DNA from: Rodentibacter myodis | Lineage (GTDB): Bacteria; Pseudomonadota; Gammaproteobacteria; Enterobacterales; Pasteurellaceae | Assembly: GCF_001999305.1 (NCBI RefSeq) | Contig: NZ_MLHQ01000007.1 | Location: 1-64,000 of the forward strand | Reading direction: 5' to 3' | DNA length: 64,000 nt | Part shown: piece after piece, positions 28,328 to 37,836 of the stretch | Layout of the letters: every line of letters starts with the position of its first letter | Position numbering within the stretch: position 1 is the first letter of the stretch | Position numbers and translations under genes: made by a program | The notes under the pieces: generated by a model | The model's input: the letters and a program-made list of their open reading frames with translations, nothing else | Databases searched by the model: none | Told to the model about the DNA's origin: nothing

Positions 28328-31300
28328 ATGAGTGATGCTATGCTACCCCGTCTTTCTAATATTCCCCAACTTGATGAAGCCGTTCAAAATTATCTAACCG
28401 CACTAAAAAAACAACATTTTGAGGGTGATATTGCCACCAATTATGCAGACAGGCTAAGCCTCGCTACCGATAACAGTGTCTATCAACAACTGCCACAGGC
28501 AATATTATTTCCCAAAAACATTGCCGATGTTGTGCGTATCACCAAACTGGCGAATCAGCCCGATTTTCAATCCTTGACGTTTACCCCACGCGGTGGTGGT
28601 ACCGGCACGAACGGGCAATCTCTCAATCACAATATCATTGTTGATCTTTCACGTTATATGACGGCAATTTTAGAACTCAATATGGAAGAACGCTGGGTTC
28701 GTGTACAAGCGGGTGTCGTCAAAGATCAGCTTAATCAATTTTTAAAACCTCACGGATTATTTTTCGCCCCGGAACTTTCCACCAGCAATCGAGCCACACT
28801 GGGCGGAATGATTAATACAGACGCTTCAGGACAAGGCTCATTACAATATGGCAAAACATCTAATCACGTCTTGGCGTTACGATCCGTCTTAATGAACGGC
28901 GAAATACTGGACACAAGTGCGGTCAAATCTCAAGATGTTTTAGAAAATATAGATGTACTTGGACTGAGCGATTCAAGCAAACGGCTTCATCAAGAAATTG
29001 CACAACGTTGTAAACAAAATCGTGCCACCATTATTAATGATTTACCGCAGCTCAACCGTTTTCTCACCGGCTATGATTTAAAAAACGTTTTTAATGAAGA
29101 TGAAAGCGAATTTAACCTCACACGCCTGCTCACCGGCTCGGAAGGTTCTCTTGCCTTTATTTGTGAAGCAAAATTAAATCTTCTCCCCATTCCGCAATAT
29201 CGCACGCTCATTAATATCAAATATCGCTCTTTTGATGCCGCACTGCGTAACGCCCCTTTTATGGTGAAAGCCAACGCCCTTTCGGTGGAAACCGTGGATT
29301 CAAAAGTGCTGAATCTCGCCAAACAAGACATCATTTGGCATTCCGTTCATCATCTTTTAACAGAAGATGAAGCCAATCCGATCTTAGGCTTAAACATCGT
29401 AGAATATGCCGGCAATAATAAAGAAAAAATCCATCGTGAAGTGACCGCACTTTGCCAAGCACTCGATGAAAAAATTGCCCAACAACAAGATGCGATTATT
29501 GGCTATCAGATTTGCTCGGATTTGCCTTCCATTGAACGCATTTATGCAATGCGTAAAAAAGCGGTGGGCTTACTCGGCAATGCCAAAGGCACGGCAAAAC
29601 CCATTCCCTTTGTAGAAGATACCTGCGTGCCGCCGGAACATCTGGCGGATTACATTGCGGAATTTCGGGAGTTGTTGGATCGTCATCATTTGCAATACGG
29701 AATGTTTGGCCACGTTGATGCCGGTGTGTTACACGTTCGCCCTGCCCTTGATTTATGCGATAAAGAACAGGTAAAACTGTTCAAACAAATTTCCGATGAA
29801 GTCGCCGAACTCACGGTCAAATACGGTGGATTATTGTGGGGAGAACACGGAAAAGGCGTACGTTCCCATTACGGCGAAAAATTCTTTACGCCGGAATTGT
29901 GGAACGAACTTCGCTACATCAAATTCTTGTTCGATCCCAATAACCGTCTCAATCCAGGCAAAATCTGTACCCCACTGAAGACCAAAGATGAACTCTATTC
30001 TATTTTGTCGCCAATGCGTGCCGACTATGATCGCCAAATTCCCGTTCAAATTCGGGAAGAATTTAAAGGTGCGATGAATTGTAACGGCAACGGTTTATGC
30101 TTTAATTTTGATGAACACAGCATTATGTGTCCTTCAATGAAAGTGAGCAAAAACCGAGTGTTTTCCCCAAAAGGGCGTGCCGCAATGGTGCGTGAATGGC
30201 TGCGTTTATTAACCAATGAAAATATCACACCTGCGCAGTTGGATTTCAAAAAAACAGACGTTAAATTGACCGCACTTGTCAGCCGACTTCGTAATACCGT
30301 ACAAAGATGGCGTGGTGATTATGATTTTTCCCACGAAGTGAAAGCGACAATGGACACTTGTTTGGCGTGCAAAGCCTGTGCAAGCCAATGCCCGATTAAA
30401 ATTGACGTGCCAAGTTTCCGTGCCAAATTCTTTCATTTTTATCACAGCCGTTATTTGCGACCGGCGAAAGATCATATTGTGGCAAATTTAGAAATTGCTG
30501 CGCCTTATATGGCAAAACAAGCGAAATTCTTCAATTATTTTACCAAATTAAAGGCGACACAAACCCTTGTGGAAAAAACAATGGGAATGACCGATTTACC
30601 TTTACTTTCTGAACCGAATTTACAACATCAGTTAGTCGAAATTGGCTATCAAGGTAAGCCGTTAGAAGAATTAGAACGCCTCAGTGCGGTAGAAAAAACG
30701 CAGATTTTATTGATCGTGCAAGATCCCTACACCTCTTATTATGATGCAAAAGTCGTGCGTGATTTTGTGGCACTGACGCAAAAACTTGGTTTTCAACCTA
30801 TTTTGCTTCCGTTTAAACCCAACGGAAAAGCAATGCACATAAAAGGTTTTTTGAAACGCTTTGCCAAAACCGCGAAAAATCAGGCGGAATTTCTCAATCG
30901 TCTCGCCAAATTAGGCATACCATTAGTGGGCGTTGATCCTGCCATTGTGCTTTCTTATCGTGATGAATATAAAGAAGCCTTACAAGAACAACGAGGCGAT
31001 TTCCACGTTTTCACCGCCCACGAATGGCTGACTAATCAACTTGATTCCGACTTCGTACAATCAGTGCAGAAAAAAACGCAAGAAAATGACCACACTTTTG
31101 AATGGTATTTGTTCCCGCATTGTACGGAATCCACTTTTATGCCAAACAGCCCAAAAGAATGGCAGCAAATTTTTGAAAAATTTGGACAAAAATTAAAGGT
31201 GGAAAAAGTGGGTTGCTGCGGAATGGCGGGTGTGTTCGGACACGAAGTGCAAAACCAAGCAATGAGTCGTGATATTTACGATATGTCGTGGGGAAAAAAA

Positions 31301-31426
31301 TTGTACGGAAAAGATCCACACTTTTGCCTCGCCACCGGCTACTCCTGTCGTAGTCAAGTAAAACGCTATGAAAAAGTCGTTTTGAAACATCCGGTGCAGG
31401 CATTGCTTGAAGTATTGAGTAAATGA
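28328..31426 (+). CDS. ydiJ: FAD-linked oxidase with Fe-S and CCG domains (YdiJ)
   Basis: The protein (1032 residues from ATG 28328) joins three parts. A VAO/PCMH-type FAD domain (about 50-290; TPRGGGTGTNGQSLN, ELSTSNRATLGGMINTDASG) is followed by an FAD oxidase C-terminal domain. A ferredoxin-like segment has CNGNGLCFNF and the 4Fe-4S motif CLACKACASQCP, and a C-terminal CCG domain has VGCCGMAG and TGYSCRSQ. The layout suits a D-2-hydroxyacid dehydrogenase feeding the respiratory chain; E. coli YdiJ has been linked to D-2-hydroxyglutarate, which I recall rather than see. ATG 28340 (MLPRLS) is an alternative start that aligns better with E. coli. Neither start has a strong ribosome site. Confidence 0.9.
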   Translation: MSDAMLPRLSNIPQLDEAVQNYLTALKKQHFEGDIATNYADRLSLATDNSVYQQLPQAILFPKNIADVVRITKLANQPDFQSLTFTPRGGGTGTNGQSLNHNIIVDLSRYMTAILELNMEERWVRVQAGVVKDQLNQFLKPHGLFFAPELSTSNRATLGGMINTDASGQGSLQYGKTSNHVLALRSVLMNGEILDTSAVKSQDVLENIDVLGLSDSSKRLHQEIAQRCKQNRATIINDLPQLNRFLTGYDLKNVFNEDESEFNLTRLLTGSEGSLAFICEAKLNLLPIPQYRTLINIKYRSFDAALRNAPFMVKANALSVETVDSKVLNLAKQDIIWHSVHHLLTEDEANPILGLNIVEYAGNNKEKIHREVTALCQALDEKIAQQQDAIIGYQICSDLPSIERIYAMRKKAVGLLGNAKGTAKPIPFVEDTCVPPEHLADYIAEFRELLDRHHLQYGMFGHVDAGVLHVRPALDLCDKEQVKLFKQISDEVAELTVKYGGLLWGEHGKGVRSHYGEKFFTPELWNELRYIKFLFDPNNRLNPGKICTPLKTKDELYSILSPMRADYDRQIPVQIREEFKGAMNCNGNGLCFNFDEHSIMCPSMKVSKNRVFSPKGRAAMVREWLRLLTNENITPAQLDFKKTDVKLTALVSRLRNTVQRWRGDYDFSHEVKATMDTCLACKACASQCPIKIDVPSFRAKFFHFYHSRYLRPAKDHIVANLEIAAPYMAKQAKFFNYFTKLKATQTLVEKTMGMTDLPLLSEPNLQHQLVEIGYQGKPLEELERLSAVEKTQILLIVQDPYTSYYDAKVVRDFVALTQKLGFQPILLPFKPNGKAMHIKGFLKRFAKTAKNQAEFLNRLAKLGIPLVGVDPAIVLSYRDEYKEALQEQRGDFHVFTAHEWLTNQLDSDFVQSVQKKTQENDHTFEWYLFPHCTESTFMPNSPKEWQQIFEKFGQKLKVEKVGCCGMAGVFGHEVQNQAMSRDIYDMSWGKKLYGKDPHFCLATGYSCRSQVKRYEKVVLKHPVQALLEVLSK

Positions 31427-31428
31427 TC

Positions 31429-31506
31429 GGTAGGGACACGATGCCTCGTGTCCCCAAACGAAATTCCCGAATAATTTATAGAGACACCAAGCGTGCTGTC
31501 CCTACG
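31429..31506. repeat. Fold-back hairpin repeat after ydiJ
   Basis: GGGACACGA-tgcc-TCGTGTCCC is a perfect 9-bp hairpin (31433-31454) flanked by GGTA. An inverted, diverged half (AGACACCAAGCGTGCTGTCC, 31482-31501, then CTACG) lies 27 bp further on. It is the same family as the copies near 10614, 40180 and 48727. It begins 2 bp past the ydiJ stop and may also end its transcript. Confidence 0.7.
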
Positions 31507-31605
31507 CTTCATTAAGAACATTGCAAAAAATAACCGCACTTTCATCTTCCCCAAATAGAGAAAGAAAATAGATACAACCAATTAATCATCTCAAGGAAAT
31601 AAACA

Positions 31606-32022
31606 ATGATCTGGAAAAAACCATTCACACTCACTCAACTTAATGAAATGGGAAAACACTGTGCCGTGGGGCATTTAGGCATTGAAATTTCCGACTTTGG
31701 CGATAATTGGTTGGAAGCTATAATGCCCGTGGATAATCGCACCACCCAACCTTTCGGCTTATTACACGGCGGTGTGTCCGTTGCTTTGGCGGAAACCGTG
31801 GGATCGCTTGCCGGTTTTCTTTGTGTAGAAGAGGGAAAAGCCGCAGTCGGGTTAGAAATCAATGCCAATCACCTTCGTCCTGTACGGGAAGGAAAAGTTA
31901 TAGCAAAGGCTACGCCTATCAATTTAAGTCATAATATCCACGTTTGGCAAATTGACATCAGAAATGAACAAGATAAACTCTGCTGCGTTTCACGATTAAC
32001 GCTTTCTATTATTAGTTTATGA
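31606..32022 (+). CDS. menI: 1,4-dihydroxy-2-naphthoyl-CoA hydrolase (hotdog thioesterase)
   Basis: The 138-residue hotdog-fold thioesterase has the signature [17 protein letters not shown] near residues 56-71, where the Glu is the catalytic carboxylate in E. coli YdiI/MenI. The family hydrolyses DHNA-CoA in menaquinone synthesis but is promiscuous towards other acyl-CoAs. AAGGAA lies before the ATG. The stop overlaps the hemH start by 4 bp (ATGA), so translation is coupled. Confidence 0.87.
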   Translation: MIWKKPFTLTQLNEMGKHCAVGHLGIEISDFGDNWLEAIMPVDNRTTQPFGLLHGGVSVALAETVGSLAGFLCVEEGKAAVGLEINANHLRPVREGKVIAKATPINLSHNIHVWQIDIRNEQDKLCCVSRLTLSIISL

Positions 32023-32990
32023 ATACAACAAAAAAAATTGGTGTTATTTTAGCCAATTTAGGCACACCTGATGAGCCCACCCCCTCCGCCATTTCCCGTT
32101 ATTTATGGGCTTTTTTAACCGATCCCCGTGTTGTGGATTTACCACGTTGGAAATGGTGGCCTTTACTTAAAATAATGATTCTGCCGGCTCGTTCCAAACG
32201 TGTTGCAAAGAATTATCAAGCGATTTGGACGAAGCAAGGCTCTCCCTTGCTTGCCATTACTCAACAGCAACAAGCGGCATTACAAACCTATCTGACCGAA
32301 CAAAATATCCACGCTCAAGTAGAAATTGCGATGACTTACGGCAATCCGTCTATGCAAAGTGCGGTTGAAAAATTAGTTGAAAGTCAGGTAGAAAAAATCA
32401 TTGTGCTACCGCTTTATCCGCAATATTCCAGTACAACTACAGGGGCGTTGTTCGATGTTTTCGCCAATGCTCTAAAAAATGTGCGGCACATTCCCCCGTT
32501 TGAATTTATTCATTCTTACCATTTGGATGAGAACTATCTCAACGCCTTAGTCGATTCAATCAAAGTGCGGTTAAAACCTGATGAGTTTTTATTATTTTCC
32601 TATCACGGTATTCCATTGAGCTATGAAAAGCGTGGCGATTATTATCGTGAGCATTGTAAACAAACCACTATTGCCGTAGTGGATAAGCTCGGTTTAACGG
32701 AAAATCAATGGGGAATGACTTTTCAATCACGCTTTGGACGTGAAGAATGGTTACAACCCTATACGGATGAATTTTTAATCTCCGCCGCGTCCCAAGGAAT
32801 TAAAAAAATGGCGGTCGTTTGCCCCGGTTTTTCCGTAGATTGTTTGGAAACGATTGAAGAAATCGATGAAGAAAATCGTGAAAATTTCCTTCATCACGGT
32901 GGCGAATCTTACCAATATATTCCAGCATTAAATGCCGATCCTGCTCATATTGAGATGATGGGAAAATTAATTTTACAAAAAATGTCATAA
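32019..32990 (+). CDS. hemH: Ferrochelatase
   Basis: The 323-residue enzyme inserts Fe2+ into protoporphyrin IX, the last step of heme synthesis. It shows the N-terminal ANLGTPDEP motif, [14 protein letters not shown], the metal-site His in FSYHGIP (about residue 192), and the acidic [12 protein letters not shown] helix. Length is that of bacterial ferrochelatases. It overlaps menI by 4 bp. In many Pasteurellaceae hemH is the only part of the heme pathway retained; that cannot be judged from this window. Confidence 0.95.
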   Translation: MNTTKKIGVILANLGTPDEPTPSAISRYLWAFLTDPRVVDLPRWKWWPLLKIMILPARSKRVAKNYQAIWTKQGSPLLAITQQQQAALQTYLTEQNIHAQVEIAMTYGNPSMQSAVEKLVESQVEKIIVLPLYPQYSSTTTGALFDVFANALKNVRHIPPFEFIHSYHLDENYLNALVDSIKVRLKPDEFLLFSYHGIPLSYEKRGDYYREHCKQTTIAVVDKLGLTENQWGMTFQSRFGREEWLQPYTDEFLISAASQGIKKMAVVCPGFSVDCLETIEEIDEENRENFLHHGGESYQYIPALNADPAHIEMMGKLILQKMS

Positions 32991-32991
32991 A

Positions 32992-33021
32992 AAAAGCGTG
33001 GATGTGATTCCACGCTTTTTT
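32992..33021. terminator. Bidirectional terminator between hemH and selD
   Basis: AAAAAGCGTGG...CCACGCTTTTT is a perfect stem with A-run and T-run on either side, so it can stop both converging genes. Confidence 0.9.
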
Positions 33022-34065
33022 TTAATTCACTTCCACAAAAATGGCTTTTCCCGGTTCTCTCTCTTTCAGTATGCCTACTTCATAAATCTCAATGCCGGCT
33101 TGTTGTGCCATTGCCAATATTTCCGCCTCGCTTTCAGGTGTGACCGCCACCAATAAGCCTCCTGAAGTTTGCGGATCGCACAACACGGCTTTTTGATAAT
33201 CCGTCAGCGTACCGATTTTGTGTCCGTAACTGTCAAAATTTCGGCTTGTTCCGCCCGGTACGCAACCTTCTGCAATATATTCCGGCACGCCCTCTAAGGT
33301 TTTGATGTTGTCAAAAAACACCACCGCATTAAGATTTGAGCCTTCACAGATTTCGGTTAAATGCCCTAATAGCCCAAAACCGGTAACATCCGTCATTGCC
33401 GTCACGCCCTCAAGCTCGGAAAAGCGACTGCCGATACTGTTCATTTGGCACATCACTTGCGTTGCCAAGCCTTGATGTTCAGGTTTTAACTTGCCTTTTT
33501 TCTCTGCCGTTGTCAGTACACCAATGCCCAAGGGTTTGGTTAAATAAAGTTTGCACCCCGCTTGAGCCGAGGCATTACGTTTTACTTTTTCCGTATTTAT
33601 CACACCCGTTACCGCCAAACCGAAAATAGGCTCAGGTGCATCAATGGAATGACCGCCTGCAAGGGAAATTCCCGCTTGATGACAGGCAAAACGCCCCCCC
33701 TCCACAATTTTCTGTGCCACTTCAGGCGGTAACTTATTGATAGGGAAGCCTAAAATCGCAATCGCCATAATCGGTTCACCGCCCATTGCGAAAATATCAC
33801 TAATGGCATTGGTGGCGGCAATGCGACCAAAATCGAAAGGATCGTCCACAATCGGCATAAAGAAATCCGTGGTACTGATAATTGCAGTACCATTGCCTAA
33901 ATCATATACCGCCGCATCATCTGCGGTGTCATTCCCCACCAACAAATGGGGATCAACAAAATGTTCAAGCCGGGTTTGTAAAATTGTCCCTAACACCTTA
34001 GGCGAAATTTTACAGCCTCAACCTGCACCGTGACTGTATTGTGTCAAACGAATTTCATCGCTCAT
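33022..34065 (-). CDS. selD: Selenide, water dikinase (selenophosphate synthetase), itself a selenoprotein
   Basis: The enzyme makes selenophosphate from selenide and ATP for selenocysteine and selenouridine synthesis. The true start is ATG 34065 ([15 protein letters not shown]), after which codon 16 (34020-34018) is TGA, followed by [11 protein letters not shown]. This is the active-site Sec/Cys position of SelD, so UGA is read as selenocysteine: HGAG-U-GCK. A bacterial SECIS hairpin follows immediately. The full product is 347 residues including Sec16; a naive reading starts at 33996 and loses the catalytic residue. The rest shows the AIRS fold ([17 protein letters not shown], '[12 protein letters not shown]', 'DPQTSGGLL'). 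Sec-containing SelD is known from Haemophilus. Confidence 0.95.
33977..34020 (-). promoter_or_regulatory. Bacterial SECIS element and UGA codon in selD
   Basis: On the minus strand the UGA (34020-34018) is followed after three bases by TGTAAAATT (34014-34006), which pairs perfectly with AATTTTACA (33985-33977). Within it CCTAA-ggtg-TTAGG (34002-33989) forms an apical hairpin with a G-rich loop, the shape recognised by SelB. Confidence 0.85.
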
Positions 34066-34194
34066 ACTTATTCCTTATGATAAATCGGTGGCAAATTATA
34101 CTCTTTTTAAAGCAAAAGTGCGGTCAAAAACGTAAATGTTTTTGTTATACTGCCGAAACGCATTAATTTATCCGAATTTCTCATCTAAACAGCA

Positions 34195-35190
34195 ATGAAA
34201 CATAAACGTCCTACTCTGCAAGATATAGCCGATCACCTTGGCATTACCAAAATGACCGTAAGCCGCTATCTGCGTCAGCCAAACTCGGTCGCACAAGAAA
34301 CTCAACAACGTATTGCTGCTGCGATTGAACAATTCGGTTACATTCCAAACCGTGCACCAGAAATTCTTTCTAATGCAAAAAGTAAAGCTATTGGTGTTCT
34401 ACTCCCCTCCCTCACCAATCAAGTTTTTGCTGATGTTTTGAAAGGCATTGAACTGATTGCTGATCAAGCAGGCTATCAAACAATGCTCGCCCACTATGGT
34501 TATAGTGCGAAAAAAGAAGAAGAGCGAATTGAAAGCCTACTTTCTTATAATGTTGACGGCTTAATTTTGTCGGAAAATTATCATTCGCTACGCACTCTCA
34601 AAATGATTGAAATTGCTAATATTCCTGTCATTGAAATTATGGATAGTACACAAAAAGGTATTCAACAGGTGATAGGTTTTGACAACGTTGCAGCAGCACA
34701 AGCAATGGTAGAAACAATGATTCTGCGAGACTATAAAAATATTGTGTACTTCACGGCACGAATGGACAAACGGACTCAACTCAAAATGCAGGGCTACGAT
34801 CAGGCAATGAAAAAATATGGGCTTGAGCCTTACAGCTTAATCACCGAAGCCTCCTCCTCTTTCACCTTGGGGGCAAAACAACTGCGAGATATTCTAGAAA
34901 AACGCCCTGAAACCAATGGTATTTTTTGCACTAATGACGACTTGGCGATTGGGGCACTTTTTGAATGCCAACGCTTAGGCATTGATGTGCCAAAGCAAAT
35001 TGCCATTGCAGGATTTCACGGCCACGACGTGAGCTTTTCCGTTACACCTCAACTTGCCACTGTTATCACGCCACGTTTAGAAATCGGCAAACGTGCGGCA
35101 CAAGAACTCTTGGCAAGGTTAAATGGTGAACCCATTACGGAAAAAATGATTGATCTCGGTTTTAACATTCATCTTGGCGAAAGCCTATAA
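34195..35190 (+). CDS. gntR: LacI-family repressor of gluconate/idonate genes (GntR)
   Basis: The 331-residue protein has a LacI-type helix-turn-helix (residues 6-30; TLQDIADHLGITKMTVSRYLRQP), a hinge, and a periplasmic-binding-like sensor domain (60-330; AIGVLLPSLTNQVFADVLKGIE; 'IPVIEIMDS'). It closely resembles E. coli GntR, whose inducer is gluconate. Two palindromes of the GntR type lie in the gntK-idnD promoter region next door, so these are its likely targets. It converges on gntK across a USS-pair terminator. Confidence 0.9.
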   Translation: MKHKRPTLQDIADHLGITKMTVSRYLRQPNSVAQETQQRIAAAIEQFGYIPNRAPEILSNAKSKAIGVLLPSLTNQVFADVLKGIELIADQAGYQTMLAHYGYSAKKEEERIESLLSYNVDGLILSENYHSLRTLKMIEIANIPVIEIMDSTQKGIQQVIGFDNVAAAQAMVETMILRDYKNIVYFTARMDKRTQLKMQGYDQAMKKYGLEPYSLITEASSSFTLGAKQLRDILEKRPETNGIFCTNDDLAIGALFECQRLGIDVPKQIAIAGFHGHDVSFSVTPQLATVITPRLEIGKRAAQELLARLNGEPITEKMIDLGFNIHLGESL

Positions 35191-35219
35191 AAAAGTGCGG
35201 TGTAAATTACCGCACTTTT
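35191..35219. terminator. USS-pair bidirectional terminator between gntR and gntK
   Basis: AAAAGTGCGGT and ACCGCACTTTT face each other over a 7-base loop. It lies between convergent genes and has suitable runs on both strands. Confidence 0.85.
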
Positions 35220-35225
35220 TGGGCA

Positions 35226-35753
35226 TTATAGAAAGGGTTTTAATGCGCTAATACAACGCTCCACCACCTCTTCAAAACTGCCGTTAATATCAATATGAAT
35301 CACATCAGGTTCATCAGCATCTGGCACTTCCAAGGTGTCAAATTGACTTTTTAACATTGCTGTTTTCATATAATGCCCTTTGCGTTGTTTCATTCGTTCA
35401 AGCACCAATTCAAAAGAACCAGCCAAAAATAAAAACTTCATCTGCTGATTGCCATCACGAATTAGATCACGGTATTTTCTCTTCAACGCAGAACAAACAA
35501 TAATGCCCACTTCTGTTTTACGCTCAAGGCTGAACGCGGCATCACGGATTCGTTCCAACCAAGGCGCACGATCTTCATCATTGAGTGGCTGCCCTTCCCC
35601 CATTTTAATGATATTGGCACGAGGGTGAAGATCATCACCGTCAATCAATTTAATTCCTAAGCGATGAGCAATTTCCGTTCCCACAGAAGTTTTTCCTGTA
35701 CTTGAAACCCCCATTAAAATAAAACTTTTTCCAATTTGTTTGCTGTGGCTCAT
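35226..35753 (-). CDS. gntK: Gluconokinase
   Basis: The 175-residue kinase phosphorylates gluconate to 6-phosphogluconate. It has the P-loop GVSSTGKTS, LIDGDDLHPRANIIKM, and CSALKRKYRD, all typical of the GntK/IdnK family. I chose ATG 35753 (MSHSKQIGKS) because AGGAGAGAG lies directly ahead; the frame extends ten codons further without support. It is transcribed divergently from idnD across a region with two GntR operators and two CRP sites. Confidence 0.95.
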   Translation of the reverse strand: MSHSKQIGKSFILMGVSSTGKTSVGTEIAHRLGIKLIDGDDLHPRANIIKMGEGQPLNDEDRAPWLERIRDAAFSLERKTEVGIIVCSALKRKYRDLIRDGNQQMKFLFLAGSFELVLERMKQRKGHYMKTAMLKSQFDTLEVPDADEPDVIHIDINGSFEEVVERCISALKPFL

Positions 35754-35801
35754 TCGCTCTCTCCTAAAATTTTTATTTACCATACCTTAAATTCAGCAAA
35801 A

Positions 35802-35817
35802 ATGTTACCAGTAACAA
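35802..35817. promoter_or_regulatory. GntR operator near gntK
   Basis: ATGTTACCAGTAACAA is a near-perfect palindrome and differs from the idnD-proximal copy at one end base only. It lies about 50 bp upstream of the gntK start. Confidence 0.75.
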
Positions 35818-35824
35818 TTTATTT

Positions 35825-35840
35825 TGTGATCAAGATCACG
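35825..35840. promoter_or_regulatory. CRP site (gntK side)
   Basis: TGTGATCAAGATCACG fits TGTGA-N6-TCACA with one mismatch. It lies 8 bp from the gntK-side GntR operator. Confidence 0.65.
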
Positions 35841-35886
35841 AAATAAATTTAATAAAAAACAACTAAAATTTTATTTAAAAAAATAA

Positions 35887-35902
35887 TGTGAGATAGATCA
35901 CA
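35887..35902. promoter_or_regulatory. CRP site (idnD side)
   Basis: TGTGAGATAGATCACA has both CRP half-sites exact. It lies about 100 bp upstream of idnD and 41 bp before the second GntR operator. Confidence 0.75.
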
Positions 35903-35943
35903 AATTTAGCAAGCAATCGTTTACCTATCAGAAAATTAAATGT

Positions 35944-35959
35944 ATGTTACCAGTAACAT
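35944..35959. promoter_or_regulatory. GntR operator near idnD
   Basis: ATGTTACCAGTAACAT is a full palindrome of the form known for E. coli GntR sites (ATGTTA-N4-TAACAT). It lies 28 bp before the idnD start and would overlap its promoter. Confidence 0.8.
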
Positions 35960-35986
35960 TTATGCTTATTTATTAAAGGAGAAGAT

Positions 35987-37024
35987 ATGAAAATCAAAAC
36001 ATTATCTTGTGTAGTAAAGGGAGCAAAAGATCTTGATATCATTGAACGCGATATACAATACGATGAGAATGATCAGCAAAAAACACTTGTTCAAATCACT
36101 CGTGGTGGAATTTGTGGTTCAGACTTACATTATTATCAACACGGGAAAGTAGGAAACTTCTCAGTTAAACATCCTATGATTTTAGGGCACGAAGTTATTG
36201 GTAAAGTGGTTAAAACAAATGATCCAAGATTAAAAACCGGTCAAAAAGTAGCGATTAATCCAAGTAAACCCTGCAATACCTGTAAATATTGTTTATCTGG
36301 CGAAAGTAATCAATGCGAAACCATGCGTTTCTTTGGTAGTGCTATGTATAACCCTCATGTAGAGGGTGGATTTACACAATATAAAATTGTAGACAATAGT
36401 CAATGCATTAGTTATTCGGAAAATGCAAAAGATGAAATTATGGTCTTTGCAGAACCGCTTGCTGTAACCATTCATGCGACAAAACAAGGCGGTAATCTTG
36501 AAGGTAAAAAAGTATTTATTTCCGGCGTAGGCCCTATTGGATGCCTGACTGTTGCAGCCGTAAAAACACTAGGCGCGAAAGAAATCGTCTGCACCGATAT
36601 TAGCCAACGTTGTTTAGATTTAGCTTTAGAAATGGGAGCAACAAAAGTGCTAAAGGCTGATGATGATTTTTCAGAATATGTGCAACATAAAGGGGAATTT
36701 GATGTTGCCTTTGAAGCCTCCGGACATCCATCTTCTATTGAACGCTGCTTAGAAGTAACAAAAGCCAAAGGTACTATCGTCCAAATTGGCATGGGAGGCA
36801 ATATCCCTCATTTTCCTGTTATGACATTGATTGCCAAAGAAATTAACTGGAAAGGTTCATTCCGCTTTATTGAAGAATTCAATACCGCTGTAGATTGGCT
36901 ATCAACAAATAAAGTCAATCCATTACCATTATTATCTGCCGAGTTTTCATTCCGAGATTTCCAAAAAGCATTAGATGTTGCAGGAAATAAAAATGAAATT
37001 TCCAAAGTACAACTCACTTTTTAA
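35987..37024 (+). CDS. idnD: L-idonate 5-dehydrogenase, zinc alcohol dehydrogenase family
   Basis: The 345-residue enzyme should oxidise L-idonate to 5-ketogluconate. It is a medium-chain zinc dehydrogenase with catalytic-zinc residues in GGICGSDLHYYQHGK and GHEVIG, the structural-zinc cysteines in CNTCKYCLSGESNQC, and the NAD-binding motif SGVGPIGCL (about 176). AAGGAG precedes the ATG. It starts the idnD-idnO-permease operon. A sorbitol-type dehydrogenase is the main alternative, but the idnO neighbour favours idonate. Confidence 0.88.
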   Translation: MKIKTLSCVVKGAKDLDIIERDIQYDENDQQKTLVQITRGGICGSDLHYYQHGKVGNFSVKHPMILGHEVIGKVVKTNDPRLKTGQKVAINPSKPCNTCKYCLSGESNQCETMRFFGSAMYNPHVEGGFTQYKIVDNSQCISYSENAKDEIMVFAEPLAVTIHATKQGGNLEGKKVFISGVGPIGCLTVAAVKTLGAKEIVCTDISQRCLDLALEMGATKVLKADDDFSEYVQHKGEFDVAFEASGHPSSIERCLEVTKAKGTIVQIGMGGNIPHFPVMTLIAKEINWKGSFRFIEEFNTAVDWLSTNKVNPLPLLSAEFSFRDFQKALDVAGNKNEISKVQLTF

Positions 37025-37041
37025 AATTCAGGAGAATGACA

Positions 37042-37806
37042 ATGGAAAACCTATTTTCTGTAAAAGATAAAAATATTCTTATAACCGGTTCTACAAGAGG
37101 AATTGGATATTTATTAGCAAAAGGATTAGCAAAACAAGGCGCTAAAATTATCATTAATGGCACAAAAAAAGACGTGGTTGAAAAAGTTGCTAAAGAGTTT
37201 AACGATAACGGATTCACTGCATATCCCGTTTCTTTCGATGTGACCGATACTCAAGCCGTTCATCAGGCAATTGATTACATTGAACAAAATATCGGTCAAA
37301 TTGATGTATTAATTAACAATGCCGGTATTCAACGCCGTTATCCATTCTGTGAATTTCCGGAACAAGATTTTGATGACATCATCAAAGTGAATCAAAAAGC
37401 AGTTTTCATTATTTCTCAAGCTGTCGCGCGTTATATGGTTCAACGTAAAAAAGGGAAAATTATTAATATTGGATCAATGCAAAGCGAATTAGGGCGAGAT
37501 ACCATCACGCCATATGCGGCCTCAAAAGGTGCAGTAAAAATGCTAACTCGCGGAATGTGTGTAGAACTCGCTCGCTATAACATTCAAGTCAACGGTATTG
37601 CTCCCGGATATTTTGCAACAGAATTAACAAAACCATTAGTAGAAAATAAAGAATTTACAGAATGGCTATGCAAAAGAACACCAGCCGCACGCTGGGGTAA
37701 CCCCGAAGAATTAATTGGTTCGGCAATATTTCTTTCATCAAAAGCATCTGATTTTGTTAATGGACATTTGCTTTTTGTTGACGGCGGTATGCTTGCAGCC
37801 GTTTAA
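37042..37806 (+). CDS. idnO: Gluconate 5-dehydrogenase (5-keto-D-gluconate reductase)
   Basis: The 254-residue short-chain dehydrogenase reduces 5-ketogluconate to gluconate. It shows TGSTRGIGYLLAKGLA (NADPH site, 13-28), INNAGIQRR, and the catalytic YAASKGA. I chose ATG 37042 (MENLFSVKDK) because GGAG at 37031 is well spaced from it, whereas ATG 37036 is too close. Length equals E. coli IdnO. It sits between idnD and the permease, so its product gluconate goes to GntK. Confidence 0.9.
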   Translation: MENLFSVKDKNILITGSTRGIGYLLAKGLAKQGAKIIINGTKKDVVEKVAKEFNDNGFTAYPVSFDVTDTQAVHQAIDYIEQNIGQIDVLINNAGIQRRYPFCEFPEQDFDDIIKVNQKAVFIISQAVARYMVQRKKGKIINIGSMQSELGRDTITPYAASKGAVKMLTRGMCVELARYNIQVNGIAPGYFATELTKPLVENKEFTEWLCKRTPAARWGNPEELIGSAIFLSSKASDFVNGHLLFVDGGMLAAV

Positions 37807-37836
37807 AACATGACATCCAAACTAAGGTAAACAATT

